Counted from the first letter of the stretch, positions 33,509 to 45,769 are shown. The stretch is 64,000 nucleotides of DNA from Heterohyrax brucei (GCA_028571685.1 CM053142.1:124364796-124428795), one strand, 5' to 3'. Numbers and translations are program-made. Notes: generated by a model from the letters alone, not told the origin.

Positions 33509-34202
33509 AGATGTGTGGGTTTAGGCTATACAATTGATATATAGTAAAAATGATTATTTGTATTGTCATGTGAAAACTAGTAAGTTGAAGTAAGTATTCA
33601 CTGATTTAAACCTATTGGTTTTCATTTTCCAACAAAAGGTTTGGCAGTTCCTCAAATTTCACATGATAAAATTCTCTGTCTTTATATTCAACAGATGTAT
33701 AAACCATGTACAGGGATGGAGAGAAAAACATACACCCTCATGACATTGGGCTTCAATGGGTAGTTAATCTTAGGATTGTTATTAATCTCCCTGCATTTTT
33801 GCTGAATAAGTTTGTGAAGACTAGGCAGAGGGTTCTACTGGACTGCCCAGGGAACTTCATACATCAGGAATTATGGCTGTTTGAGGACCTATCCAGGTTG
33901 ACATTGAAAGACTAAGTCACTTTGCTTAGTCACATCTGATCTCTTGTCTTTCTGCACTCGGTTGTTACAGTAGGGAATCATGCATTTCAAGAAGTTGGAT
34001 TCAACTCAAGACTTTGTTAAAAATCCCTAATTCTCGTATGCCTCTAGGAAGGTTACCTTTTATCCTTTTGGGAGGGAGCAGGGAGTGGTATTTGTTCTAC
34101 CAAAAATGCATTTTTATGTTTACATAACAAATTATCATTTAGTGCTTGGGCTTTTTATGGTCTTCTTTTGTTCTTTTTAATGTTCCTTAAAACAAAAAGA
34201 TC
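33509..34202. other. Intergenic, nothing recognised
   Basis: The small frame at 33706-33915 is taken as chance. The segment ends in A-rich sequence at the L1 insertion point. Confidence 0.5.
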
Positions 34203-35966
34203 AGGGTGGGGCCAAGACGGTGGAATAGTCAGACACTTCCTGTGATCCCTCTAACAACAAAGTCCCTAAATAACAAATGAATCAATTGTATATGACTTTC
34301 TCGATGGTACTGGGTTTCCTTTTGGTTTAGAAGCCCTGAACATCATAGGAAAAGCTGAGAAATCAGACTCAGAAACAAGAAAGGGAGAGTAGATCCAGAA
34401 GTACCTAGGACTGGTCAGACCTTACCCACCAGGAACTGGCTGCAGCGAATGTGGTGAACGGATAAGTGACATCTATACAATATCCTTCTGAGCAAAAAAG
34501 ACGGAGCAGCAGTGAGTCCATCCTCACTCCAAAAACCAATGAAAAATAGTATTCAATTGTCAAAAGCTAAGCAGCTTGCATCTAATCTACTGAGAGTGGA
34601 TCTAAAACTTTCCTTTAGGATAAACCTTTCTCCCTTTTCCCTGTGCTTCCCCCTCACTTCTCTGTACTGCACCCTGCTCTGGAGTCTGATGCCATTACCT
34701 AAGCCAGAAATAAGACTCTACAGTTGTGCCCTGAGCCATTGTCTTAGACTCAGAGATGGAACAATTTAACAAACTGGAAATTCAGGACAGGGACAGATCT
34801 TTTGCCTAGGAGTAGGCATAAGGAACATGCCTTTCTCATAGACACTCAGGGACAGCTGTTAGACCTCTGCCTTTCTCAGCATATGCAACCAGATACATGT
34901 GTATACACCATTCACCTCTGTCCATCTGGGACTGCAAGAAACAGCGTGCACCACACATTTGATGAATAACTACCTAGATGCCTGACCTGAACCCATACAA
35001 GAAAAGTAAATGGACTCCTGAAATTGCTTGTCTTGTAAAAGCTCTAACCACAGGAAATTAGAGCTTCAAAAGTGATAATAACCAAACTAACACACATGAC
35101 CAGCCTCCTTGGACATTTCAAAACAAAGCAAACAACAACCTAGAACACAGTAGACAAACATAAAATAACTAACTACAACAACTTACTGACAGCTCGAAAA
35201 TAACAGTCAATATCAAATCACTAAAATCAATAACATTAGATGATAACCCAAGACTGGAACACAGGACAAACCAAACAGATGTCAACCCACATAGGGAAAT
35301 CACAAAAATAAATTAACAATCCTATGCAACAAAATAAAACACAAGAAAAACAGCAAATACAAAACCAACAACAATGAAAACAAAAATGTCAGCACAGAAA
35401 ATTTAGTGAAACATAGGTATTGTATATTACACACAAAAGACACCATAATGACAGCACTACACTCATATCTATCAATAATCACACTGACTGTAAATGGACT
35501 AAATGCACCAATAAAGAGATGGAAAATGGAAGACTGGATTAAAAAAAAAATCTATGAATATGCTGCCTACAAGAGACACACCTTAGACTTAAAGACATAA
35601 ACTAAAACTTAAAGGATGGGAAAAAATATATCAAACATTCATAAAAGAGCACAAATGGCAATACTGATTTCTGATAATGTAGCCTTCAATGTAAAATCCA
35701 TCACATCAGATAAGGAAGAACACTCCAGGAGGACATAATTACATTAAATATTTACACATCCAATGATAGGGCTCCAAAATACATTTACAAAAACTCTAAC
35801 TGTACTGAAAACAGAAATAGATAGCTCCAAAATAATAGTAGGAAACTTCAACATACCACTTTTAGTGAAGGACAGAACATTCAGAATGAAGTTCAGTAAA
35901 GACATAGAAGATCTAGATGCCACAATCAACCAACTTGAGCTCATAGACATACAAAGACTCACAACT

Positions 35967-36430
35967 GTTTGTCGACTCATCCTAGAAAAAGTTCTACATA
36001 CCTCATTGCTGAATATCACTATGGTTACCTTTGAAGTACTCCCCTTGGGAAGCTATGAATCTAACCTTCAAAGCAATTATGGAACTCTTTTTATAGAATG
36101 GCCATCAGAGCTGGTTGTCATATTACCATTGGTATCCTGAATGTCATCAAAATGTCTTCCTTTCAATATTTCCTTTATCTTGAAGGAAAGGAAAAAGTCA
36201 TTGTAGGTCAAATCAGGTGAGTAAGGAGCATGTTCCAATATAGTTATTTGTTACTGGCTAAAAACTCCCTTATAGACAACTATTCAAGGCCAGACTATTA
36301 AGTTCATGAACTCATCCTAGAAAAAGTACTGCATACCTCACTGCTACAGTCATGTTCAAAGTACTCCCCTTGGGAAGCAAGTGGCTAGTCCATTCTTCAA
36401 AGCAACTTTGGAACTCTCTTTCTGGAATAC
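35967..36430 (-). mobile_element. Two partial mariner (DD34D) copies in tandem
   Basis: The minus strand encodes PYSPDL...NDFF at about 36226-36190, the third catalytic-Asp region of mariner transposases. The block GACTCATCCTAGAAAAAG at about 35977 recurs at about 36310 and both are followed by the same CTCCCCTTGGGAAGC stretch. Together they sit between L1 ORF2 codons for LIDIQR and STDKYTF. The first two catalytic Asp regions are missing. Confidence 0.7.
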
Positions 36431-36737
36431 TCTACTCAACAGACAAGTATACTTTCTTATCCTATGCATATGGAGCATTCTCCAGAATAGACCACATATT
36501 AGATCATAAAGCAAGTCTTAACAAAATTCAAACCATCAAAATATTACAAAGCATATTTCACAGCATAAAGCCATAAAAATACAAATCAGTAACAGAAAAA
36601 GCGGGGGGGGAGGGGAATCAAACACATGGAAACTGAACATCACCTTGCTCAAAAACTACTGAGTTCTAGAAGAAATCAAGGATGGAATAATAAATTCACA
36701 GAATCAAATGAGAATGGAAATACATTCTATCAGAAAC

Positions 36738-37957
36738 TTTGTTGTTGTTAGGTGCCATCAAGTTGGTTCCAACTCCTAGCAATCCTGTGAACAGCAGAAC
36801 AAAATATTGCCCGGTCTGGCACCCGGTCCAGAATTGTTCTTATGCTTAAGCCCATTGTTGTGGCCACTGTGGCAATCTGTCTCCTTGAGGGTCTTCCTCT
36901 TTTTTGCTGACCCCACACTCTACTAAGCATGATGTCCTCCTCCAGGGACTGATCCCTCCTGATATCATGTCCAAAGTATGTAAAATGAAGTCTTGCCATT
37001 TTGCTTCAAGGGGCACTCTGCTTAGTTATATTTCTTCCAGAACAGATCTGTTTGTTCTTTTGATGGTCCATGATACTTTCAACATTCTTCTCCAACTCCA
37101 CAATTCAAAAGCACCAATTCTTCTGTCTTCATTGTTCATTGTCCAGTTTTCACATGCCTGTGATGTAACTGAAAATATCATGACTTGGGTCAGGTGCACT
37201 TTAGTCTTCAAGGTGACATCTTTACTTTTCAGTACTTTAAAGAGATCCTTTGCAGCCGATTTTCCCAGTGCAATGCATCTTTTGATTTCTTGACTGCTGC
37301 TTCCATGGGTGGAACCAAGTAAAAGGAAACCCTTGACAACCTGAATCCTTTCTCCATTTGTGATGATGTTGCGTACTAGTCCAGTTGTGGGGATTTTTGT
37401 TTTCTTGATGTTGAAGTGCAATCCTGCTGAAGGCTGTCATCCTTGTTCTTCATCAGTGTTTCAAATCTTCACTTCTAGTAAGTAAGGTGGTGTCGTCTGC
37501 ATAATGCAGGTTGTTAATGAGTCATCTTCCAATCCTGATGACTTGTTCTTCTTTGTATAATCCAGCTTCTTGGATCATTTGCCTGGTATACAGACTGAAA
37601 GAGTATGGTGAAAGGATACAACCCTGATGCATACCTTTCTTGACTTTAAACTACACAATGTCCCCTTGTGCTGTTCACATGACTGCCTCTTGATCCATAT
37701 ACAGATTCCTTAGGAGCACAATTAAGTGTTCTGGAATTCCCATTCTCCACAATGTTAGCCATAATTTCTTATGATCCACAGAGTCAATTGCCTTGGCATA
37801 GTTAATAAAACACAGGTAAATGTCTTTCTGGTGTTCTCTGCTTTCAGCCAACATCCATATGTTATCATCAATGATATCCCTGGTTCCATGTCCTCTTCTG
37901 AATCCAGCTTGAACTTCTGACAGTTCTTTGTCAATATACTATTCTAGTCACTTTTGA
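36738..37957 (-). mobile_element. RTE/BovB-type LINE inserted in L1 D
   Basis: Antisense, with the tail TTGTTGTTGTTAGGTGCCAT at the left, running through the RT ORF to about 37950. Minus frames: KMARLHFTYFGHDIRRDQSLE at about 36970-36910, and 37026-37421 with KKTKIPTTGLVRNIITNGER. The sequence flanking it is L1 ORF2 that would be contiguous without it. 5'-truncated. Confidence 0.85.
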
Positions 37958-38189
37958 ATGATCTTGAGACACAGCAAAAGCAGAACTCAGAGATTAATTT
38001 ATCTCAATAAATGCGCACATCCAAAAAGAAGAAAGGACCCAAATCAAAGCATTAACCCTACAACTCAAGCAAGTAGAAAGAGTGTAGCACAAGATCCCCT
38101 GGGCATCAGAAGAAAGCAAATAATAAAAATTAGAGCAGAACTAAATAGAGAACAGAAAAAAAAAAAAGTCAGAGTTAACAAGACTAAAG

Positions 38190-38560
38190 CCTACCTGACC
38201 TCTAGACTTGCCACTGCCCCAGACCTGAAACCAGTACTGAAGTTAACACTTCAGACTAAGAATGGACTGGACTTGAGACACAAAGTGAGCATGTGGTATG
38301 TGTACTCTATGGTTTCATAGAAGGCTGTCTTACTGTCTTTTTCTAGAGGGGAGAGGGAAGAGTAGAGAGGAGGGGACGGGTGTTCACTAGGAGGATACTA
38401 GTAGTAAAGAGTGAAAAGTAGGAGTGTGCTGTCACAGGGTGGGGAGAGCAGATAGAGCTGTAGAGATGCAGGTATGCAAAATTGACTTGGATGGTACACT
38501 TTCACATAATCATAATTTTTAAAAAAGTAAAAAATAAAAACAAAAAAGACCAAACTCTGG
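38190..38560 (+). mobile_element. L1 3'-end insertion in L1 D
   Basis: The 3' UTR tail (AATGGACTGGACTTGAGACAC, GGAGTGTGCTGTCACAGGG) ends in an A-rich run. The host sequence AAGACTAAA on the left matches AAGACCAAA on the right, an approximate TSD. Confidence 0.75.
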
Positions 38561-38980
38561 TTCTTCGAAAAGATCAGAAAAATTTATAAACCATTAGCCA
38601 AACTGACAAAAGGAAAACAGGAGAGGAAGCAAATAACCCAAGTAAGAAACGAGGTGGGATATTATTACAGAATACTATGAAAAATTGTACTCTAACAATT
38701 ATGAAAACTTACAGGAAATGTACAAATTTCTGGAAACATACTACCTATCTAAACTAACACAAACTTAAGTAGATCAACTATATAAACAACACATAACAAG
38801 AGATTGAAAAGGTAATTTAAAAGCTCCCAGCTTAAGAAAGCCCTGGCCCTGATGACTTCACTGGATAATTCTACCTAATTTTTAGAGAAGAGTTAACACC
38901 ACTATTTCAGAGCATAGAAAAGGATGGAATATTTCCAAATTCATTCTGTGAAGCCAGCATAACCCTGATACCAAAGTAAG

Positions 38981-39152
38981 GTAAAACCAAAAACCAAGCC
39001 CAACCTACTGTCATCAAGTTCATTCTGACTCATAGCAACCCTATAGGACAGAGTAGATCTGCTCCATAGAGTTTCCAAGGAGGATCTGGTAGATTCAAAC
39101 TGCCAACTTTTTGGTTAGCTGCCATGGCACTTAACCACTCCACCACCAGAAT
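38981..39152 (-). repeat. AfroSINE inserted in L1 D
   Basis: Antisense copy between two RT segments of the L1. Confidence 0.9.
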
Positions 39153-39443
39153 ATTGAAATGAGGTGAAGGCACTACAAAAAAGGAAAATTACAGGCCACT
39201 GTCTCTCATGCACTTAGATCCAGAAGTCTTCAACAAAATTCCAAGCAATAAAATTCAACAACATATTAAAAAAATAATTCACCATGACCAAGTGAGATTC
39301 ATATCACGGATGCAGGGATGGTTCATCATTAGAAAAGCAATCAATGTAATCAACCACATAAATAAAGCAAAAGACAAGAACCACTTGATTTTATCAATTG
39401 ATGCAGAAAAGCCATTTTACAAAGTCCAACACCCATTTACATT

Positions 39444-40143
39444 AAAAAACTCCCAGCAAGGTCTTAAAAGCTGCCAAGCTGTCATCTGAGGACACAGCAA
39501 ATGGTCCCAACTCAGCAGGAACGGATGCTCACCGAGGGCCAAAATGACATGCGGTAAAGACAACCAAGAAGGCAGAGAGATCCACAAGAATGGGTGCCTA
39601 CATCGACTTGGGACCGGAAGAACCAGATGGTGCCCGGCCACCACCAGTGATAGCCACGACGGAGCTCACAGAGAGGAGCCTCACTCGCAACACAAGAATA
39701 AAAACAGGTGCATCATGAGATCTCCACTAAAAGACCTCAACTGATGGTCCAGCGGTTTTGGGGTTCCTCTGAGAGCATGGCCCCCTGCCCTGATGCTGCC
39801 CTTTCCCATAAATTATAACAGAGGTCCACTCTTTGGACAGGAATGGATTGGACTTGGCAATGCAGAGTAACCATATGTTGGAAGCACTTTATGGTTCTAT
39901 ACATCTATAGGATATCATCTTGCTGACCTCTGGCTGGAGGAAGGGGAGTGGACGGAGAGGAGGGGAAAGGAGACTGTTGGGAGGATGAGACATGTATGGA
40001 GCAGAGAGGAATAGTGTGCAGTCACCAGACAGGGAGAGCAGTGGAAGCTGCATATAGGGGGGCATGTAAATTTATATGTGAATGTACATTTTCACTCAGT
40101 TACGTTAAATAAAAATTAAAATTAAAAAAAAAACTCCCAGCAA
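39444..40143 (+). mobile_element. L1 3'-end insertion with 16-bp TSD
   Basis: The insert 39460-40127 is L1 3' UTR starting GGTCTTAAAAGCTGCCAAGC and ending in an A-rich tail. AAAAAACTCCCAGCAA flanks it at 39444-39459 and 40128-40143. It splits the RT coding region of L1 D. Confidence 0.9.
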
Positions 40144-40630
40144 AATAGGAATACAAGGGAAATTCCTCAACATAATAAAAGGCATTTATACATTGCCAAC
40201 AGCCAATATCGTCCTAAATGGATAGAGTCTGAAAGAATTACCCTCAAGAATAGGAAACAGACGAGGATGCCTTTTGTCACCACTTTTATTAAACATTGTG
40301 CTGGAGCTTCTAGCCAGAGCAGCCAGGCAAGAAAAAGAAACAAAGGACATCCAGATTGATATGGAAAAAGAGAACGGATCACACTCTCCAGATAATATGG
40401 TCTTATACACAGAAAACCCTAAATAATCCACAAAAAAAACTACCGGAACTAATAGAAGGGTTAACCACGGTATCAGGACACAAGATAAATTCCTTTATAA
40501 CAAGGCAGAGAACATCAAAGAAGTTCTGTTGTGGGGTGGGGAGAGCAGCTAGAGTTACGCAGCAGTGTGTGTGCAAGTTTTTATATGACAAATTGACTCA
40601 GATTGTAAACTTTCACTCAAAATAAAATAA

Positions 40631-40945
40631 CAGATCATACAGACTAGAGTGTTTTTCAATTTCCTTGTTTTTAATTTTTATCTTCTTAATAATGAGTGTT
40701 TTAAAGCTTAAAAAATATATATTCAATATTTTTAAAAATTGAAAAATACAATATTAAAAGTAAAGATGGTCTGACATTGCACAAACCAGTGACAGTATTT
40801 TGTTATACATCCATCTGGTCTGCCTGTCTCTGTCTTTAACAAAAATAGTATTGTACTGGGTATGGGAGAGACTGAGAGCTGTTTTCCAGCACTTGTTCTC
40901 TTTTTTCCTAAGATATAACATCTCAAACTTTTGCCTCAGCAAAGG
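40631..40945. other. Intergenic, nothing recognised
   Basis: AT-rich; no feature recognised. Confidence 0.5.
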
Positions 40946-41300
40946 ACCTCAGCTTCAGCTTGATGTGGTTAAGCTGTAGCAACAGGCTTTTAAGGGCAAA
41001 TGTACTGGTGTGCAACATGTAGCAAATTTCATCAGAGAGTGGGCTTGTCCTTCCCTTTCTCCTCATTCTCACTAAGAATGTGAAAGAGATGATGGGCTGG
41101 AACTGCCATCTGGACTGCAAGAAGTCCCAAACTGAAGGTGGAGAACAACAACATGGTAGCAGTCTGTGTCCCTGAATATCCCAGAGCAGCCATCTCAGCT
41201 TGGATTTCTGTTCATGTGAGACCAAAATAGATTTCAAGCTTGCTAAAGCCACTGTGTTTTAAATTTCTGTAACTCACAGCCAAAGCTAATTCTAACTTAT
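40946..41300 (+). mobile_element. Old MLT-type LTR fragment
   Basis: The 3' part resembles MaLR LTR ends: AAGCCACTGTGTTTTAAATT then CTGTAACTCACAGCCAAAGC and TAATTCTAAC. Confidence 0.4.
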
Positions 41301-41929
41301 ATACTGGATAAAATCTATATCTACTTCTGCATTTATGCCCAAATGTCCAGTCTGTTTCATCTATAAATACAAATGTGCCATCAGCCTGCATAAAACACTT
41401 ATAGCTTTTCCATTTAACATTATAAGGTGAGCATGTGCCCTTACAAGTATCTTTGAAAACATGATTTTTAGTAGCATAAAAATCTTTTATTTTAGCTCAG
41501 TTTAACCATTCTTCTATTTCTCCCAAGTTATTATGAATCTTTCTAATGAGGAAGAGTGAATGAACCTCCTTGTATATAGATCTTTGTGCACAGTTCTAAT
41601 TATTTTAGGAAGAGGGCCTACATGTGTTTATAGTTTTTTGTATTTGCACTTTTATACACTGTTGAGGTTTTGTCACTGTTAGTGTTTAGGGAAAAATACC
41701 TAAAATCTAATACTTAGAAAAAAAATATATGTAATGCATATGTAAGTTTGAAGAAAAATAGTAAAATAAACACCATAGAACTCTCCATCTAATCTCAGCT
41801 AACACTATCAATAGTTGAAGTTCCCCCTCCTCTTAACTCCCGCCAACTCCTGAAGAAAAACCACTGTTTTGAATTTTGTGTTTATCACATCTTTCCTTTT
41901 TGTTGCTGTATATCTTACCCATTACCCCT
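41301..41929. other. Intergenic; probable L1M debris at the end
   Basis: Mostly unrecognised AT-rich sequence. 41755-41890 resembles the 3' region of old L1M elements. Confidence 0.4.
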
Positions 41930-42640
41930 TGCTGTAAAGTCGATTCTTGTACACAGCAGCCACATGTGTGACCAATTAGAACTGCACCATAGAATTTTCT
42001 TGACTATAGTCTTTACAGAGGCAGATCACCAGGTGTTTTAGTCAGCTAGGGCTGCTCTAACAGAAATACCACAGAGTGGATGGCTTTAACAAAGGAAGGT
42101 TTATTCTTACATAGTCCTGTAGGCTGCAAGTCCATATTCAGGGTGTCCACTCCAGGGGAAGGCTTTCCCCCTTGTCGGCTCTGGAGGAAAGTCCAGCATT
42201 GCATCAGTCTTTGTCCAGAGAGCGTTTTGGCGCAGGAACCTCAGGTCTGAAGGACACGCTCTTCTCCCGGTGCTGCTTTATGGTAACGAGGTTCCCAATT
42301 CTCTGCTTGCTTCTCCCTCCTTTTATCTCTTGCAGACTGAAAGGATGAAGGGTGGGGCAAGCCATACTCCAGGGAAACTCCCTTTACAGGAGAGCCGGGA
42401 AGTAATCCTATGAAGGAATTTACAGCCCCACCCTAATCCTTCAACATACAGTTTTGGGAAACCACAAAATGGAGGACAGTTGCAAGATACTGGAAATCAT
42501 GTCCCAGCCACATGGCCACACATATTTTGGGGGGGACACAATTCAACCCATGACACCAGGTCTTTCTTCTGTGGCACCAATGGATGGGTTCCAAGCACCA
42601 ACCTTTAGGTTAAACGTCGAGTAGAAACCATTTGTGCTAC
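41930..42640 (-). repeat. AfroSINE-like copy split by an LTR
   Basis: The left half (41930-42033) and right half (42556-42640) of a diverged antisense SINE are separated by the LTR at 42034-42555. Confidence 0.65.
42029..42560 (-). mobile_element. MaLR-like solo LTR with 5-bp TSD CCAGG
   Basis: The LTR is 42034-42555 (522 bp), TGTTTTAGTC...CATGACA. CCAGG at 42029-42033 and 42556-42560 is a perfect TSD. It is close in sequence to 21997-22508 throughout, so both are from one subfamily. Confidence 0.9.
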
Positions 42641-42873
42641 TTAAACAACTTTTGTATGTATCATCACATAACTATTGTTTAGTTACTGAAGCTAAAAATC
42701 TTGGCAGCGTCCTTGATTTCCTGTTTTTCTCATTCTCTGCATCCAGTCTCTCAGGAAATCGTGTTGATTCCATCTTACGCATGTATGTCTAGAATCACTC
42801 TAACATGGCAGGTAACAAGTCACTATCTTCTCTCATCAGGATTATTGCTGTAGCCTTCTAACTTGTCTCCCTC

Positions 42874-43272
42874 CTTCTGTCAGTAGCTGGGATTTGACCA
42901 AGCCCATCTAGACTGCTAAAGTCTGTTCCCTTTCCCAACCAGATCTACAGACTTCCATTCCTTTACCTGTCTCTAGGGTAGTAAATCAACCTTCAGGGAG
43001 GTAATGAGTTTACATTATTCAGTAAGAGAATCTTGTGACTCCTTGTTCTATCCTGTGGCAAGGTTTGGCATTTTCCAGATGCCAGTCCCTTTGTAACCTG
43101 GCTATAAAAGCCACTAGAATTGTAACCCAAATGGGACAGTTTGGGGCAAAGTTATTCTTACTGTCTCCCGGCATGCTTGTCTGCTAATAAATCATCAAAC
43201 CTTTCTCCCCATCTCTGAATTCTGGCTGTCAGTGACAGATGGAGTGAACTTGCTTTAGTTAGGCAGCACTTC
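42874..43272 (+). mobile_element. Solo ERV LTR with 4-bp TSD CTTC
   Basis: The LTR is 42878-43268 (391 bp), TGTCAGTAGC...GGCAGCA, flanked by CTTC on both sides. The TATA box TATAAAA at 43103-43109 precedes AATAAA at 43186-43191. It interrupts L2 coding sequence that is contiguous once it is removed. Confidence 0.8.
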
Positions 43273-43394
43273 TACCAATGCCACTTTTAAGTCTATTCTC
43301 AACACAGAAGCCAGTGTGATTCTGTTTAAACCTTAGTCAGATCATGTCACTCCTGTATATAAAACCTTCAAATGGCTTTCTATTTGAGATAAAT

Positions 43395-43490
43395 AAAACC
43401 CTATTGAATACTCTGGGAGTCAGTTCTACTCTGGACCTAGGGTCACCATGAGTCACATCTGACTCGACAGCACTTGGCTTGCCTACCATA
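43395..43490 (+). repeat. AfroSINE 3' fragment
   Basis: CAGTTCTACTCTGGACCTAG to GACTCGACAGCACTTGGC, inside L2. Confidence 0.8.
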
Positions 43491-43835
43491 ATGTCCTATG
43501 TGTTGGGTCCTCAAACATGACTCTTCTTCTCTGAACTCATCTCCTAGTAGTTTTCTCGCTCACAGTGCTCCAAACTGGCCCCCTTCCTTGCCCTTGAATC
43601 CACCAAAAACACTTAAACCTTAAGGCTTTTGTATTTGTTTTCCCTATCTGGAATGCAGTCTCCCCAGGTATCCACATGACTGATTTCTAGACTTTGTTCT
43701 TTTCTCAAGTATGCCCTTCTCAGAGAGAACTTTGCCTACCACCTTACTCCCTATTATTTCCTAGCTCCTTCCCTGCTTTATGTTTTTCATATTTTTCCTT
43801 TACCATTATCTAACATATTTCATTTACCTACTGTC

Positions 43836-44250
43836 ACAGATTGAATGTGTTCCCTAAAAAATCTGCAACGATTTAGCTGTGCCATACTTCCTGGTATAGT
43901 GTGATGTTCCTCCCATGTTGGAATCCCTGCCTCTATGATGTTAATCAGAGTAGATCGGGCAGCAGTTGTGTTGGTAGAGCAGGATTCAAAGAGTAAGTTG
44001 GCTTTGTTCCTTGAGGCAGTCCCTTGAGCTTTAAAGGGAAAAAATGTGGCAGAGAGTTTTGGGAACCTCACACCAAGCAAGCAGCACCGGAGAAGAGCAC
44101 ATCCAGACCTGAGGTTCCTGCACCAAGATACTCACTGGGCAAAGACTGATGTAACACAAGGACTTTCCTCCAGAGCCGATAAGGGGGAAACCTTTCCCTG
44201 GAGCAGACATCCTGAATTTGGAGTTGTAGTCTATAATAGAAAGTAAGCAC
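43836..44250 (+). mobile_element. MaLR/MLT1-like LTR, 3'-truncated
   Basis: Sense copy of the 42034 family: CACAGATTGAATGTGTTCCC, CACCGGAGAAGAGCACATCC, GACTTTCCTCCAGAGCCG. It stops before the LTR 3' end. Confidence 0.75.
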
Positions 44251-44279
44251 CACAGTGGCAAGCAAGCAATTGTGTCTTT

Positions 44280-45180
44280 TGTGTTTGCTACCCTCTCTAT
44301 TTTTGCTGTCTGGAACACTATCTCATTCATTTTGTGCACTCTAAAAGAATTGTTGCACTGAAATTAAGTATATCTTATGCCATGTATTATTTAGCTTTGT
44401 TGTTTCTGAGTTTTATAAAAATGATATCTTTCTATAGGCATATGTCTGTGATTTGCTTTACTCAATATTATATGTCTGATTCATCCATGTTGATCTATAT
44501 TGCTGTAGTTAATTCACTTTTACACAGTGATATTTCAGTGTGTGTCTGTGTCGTCACTTAATTTGCCATTCTTCTGGTGAAAACTTGGATTGTTTCTTGC
44601 TTGTCTGTGTATATCTATATGTACATGAAAGCTGGACATTGAATAAGGAATACCAAAGAAGAACTGATGCCTTTGAATTATGGTGTCGGTGAAAAATATT
44701 GAATATATCATGGACAGCCAGAAGAACAAACATACCTGTCTTGGAAGAAATGCAGCCAGAATGCTCCTTAAAAGCAAGGATGGCAAGACTTCACCTCATG
44801 TATTTTGGAGATGTTATCAGGAGGGACCAGTCCCTGGAAAAGGGCATCATGCTTGGTAACATACAGAGTCGGCCCAAGAGAGGAAGACTCTCAACCAAGC
44901 AGGTTGACACAGTGGCTGCAATGATGGACTCAAGCATAGTAAGGACTGTGAACATGGCACAAGACTGGGCAGTGTTTCATTCTGTTTGATACTGGGTAAC
45001 TATGAGTTGGAATTGACTGATGAGTCCTAACAACAGCATACAAATTTACATATTTGTATATACATACACACATGCTTCTGTTCTTGTTAGCATGCCTGTA
45101 GAATTCAGTTCTACAAATGGAATTGCTAGGTTAAAGGACATTCTTGTTTTTACTTATATACACTTATTTCTAACTTACAT
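44280..45180. repeat. Ancient L1M 3' sequence split by RTE
   Basis: 44290-44610 (TTGCTTTACTCAATATTATA, GATTCATCCATGTTGATC) and 45055-45180 (ACAAATGGAATTGCTAGG) resemble adjoining parts of an old L1M 3' region. Confidence 0.5.
44615..45045 (+). mobile_element. RTE/BovB-type LINE 3' end
   Basis: Sense 3' terminus with the end of the RT ORF (44699-44989: ARMARLHLMYFGDVIRRDQS, GRLSTKQVDTVAAMMDS) and the tail TGAGTTGGAATTGACTGATG then TCCTAACAACAGC. Confidence 0.85.
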
Positions 45181-45389
45181 CCTAGCCACATGGTAAAAGA
45201 ATCACACTTAAGTGACTGTTGACTGGCTGAGGGATTCCAGGTTGTGAATCATTTTTCATCAGAATTTTAAAGGCATCGCTCTGTTTTCTAGCTTCTAGTT
45301 TTGCTAAAAGATCCAGCTGAAGATAATAGCCCAGAAAAGTCAATGCTGTTCTAACTCACCGGCCGTCCTGTGTCTTCCATTGCAGAGAC

Positions 45390-45715
45390 TGACAGTGTCT
45401 TCTTCCTTGACTCATAGCTGACTTACAGCCACCAACGCTCTTGATATTAGGGTAGAAGTGAAGAGTTGTGTCCAAAGGAATGTAGGCAGAAGTGGTATAC
45501 ACCCTGGCCACCCTTGGCACTTACAATCTCTGGCCAGATCCATTGCAAAGAACTCTTTGAAGGTAGAATCATGTGATAGACGAAGGCTTGGTGTATGCTA
45601 ACAACCTGCAAACCTACATCCAACTCTAACCTGTGTGAGAAATGAGCCTTTACTATTTTAAGCAACTGAGATTTTTGCCCTTGTTGGCTGCAGCAGCTAG
45701 CTAATAAAGACAGGT
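45390..45715 (+). mobile_element. Old MLT-type LTR fragment
   Basis: The 3' end resembles MaLR LTRs: GTGTGAGAAATGAGCC, TTTTAAGCAACTGAGATTTT, GCAGCAGCTAGCTAATAAAG. Confidence 0.45.
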
Positions 45716-45769
45716 TTGTTCTTTGTCTGGAAACTCTCAAGATCTTTTATTTATTTTTTATTTTCTGAT

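Larger units (their letters stand above)
34203..40630 (+). mobile_element. L1 element broken by nested insertions (L1 copy D)
   Basis: 5' start AGGGTGGGGCCAAGACGG, 5' UTR to about 35280, ORF1 missing, then ORF2 in pieces: endonuclease (35400-35960 and 36430-36738; VGNFNIPLLVKDRT, AYGAFSRIDHILDHKASLNK), linker (37960-38190), RT (38560-38980, 39150-39459, 40144-40495) and the last ~130 bases of the older-type 3' UTR. Insertions are mariner fragments, RTE, two L1 3' ends and an AfroSINE. Where the catalytic FADD motif is expected the text reads SPDNMVLYTENP, so it is dead. A possible short TSD AGATC(A) flanks it. Confidence 0.75.
42680..43830 (+). repeat. L2 LINE remnant, interrupted
   Basis: Sense L2 phrases in order: TTGGCAGCGTCCTTGATTTC, TTATTGCTGTAGCCTTCTAA, GAAGCCAGTGTGATTCTG, ATCATGTCACTCCTG, TCTCCCCAGGTATCCACATG, TCTCAGAGAGAACTTTGCC. 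An ERV LTR (42878-43268) and an AfroSINE fragment (43395-43490) interrupt it. Confidence 0.75.
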
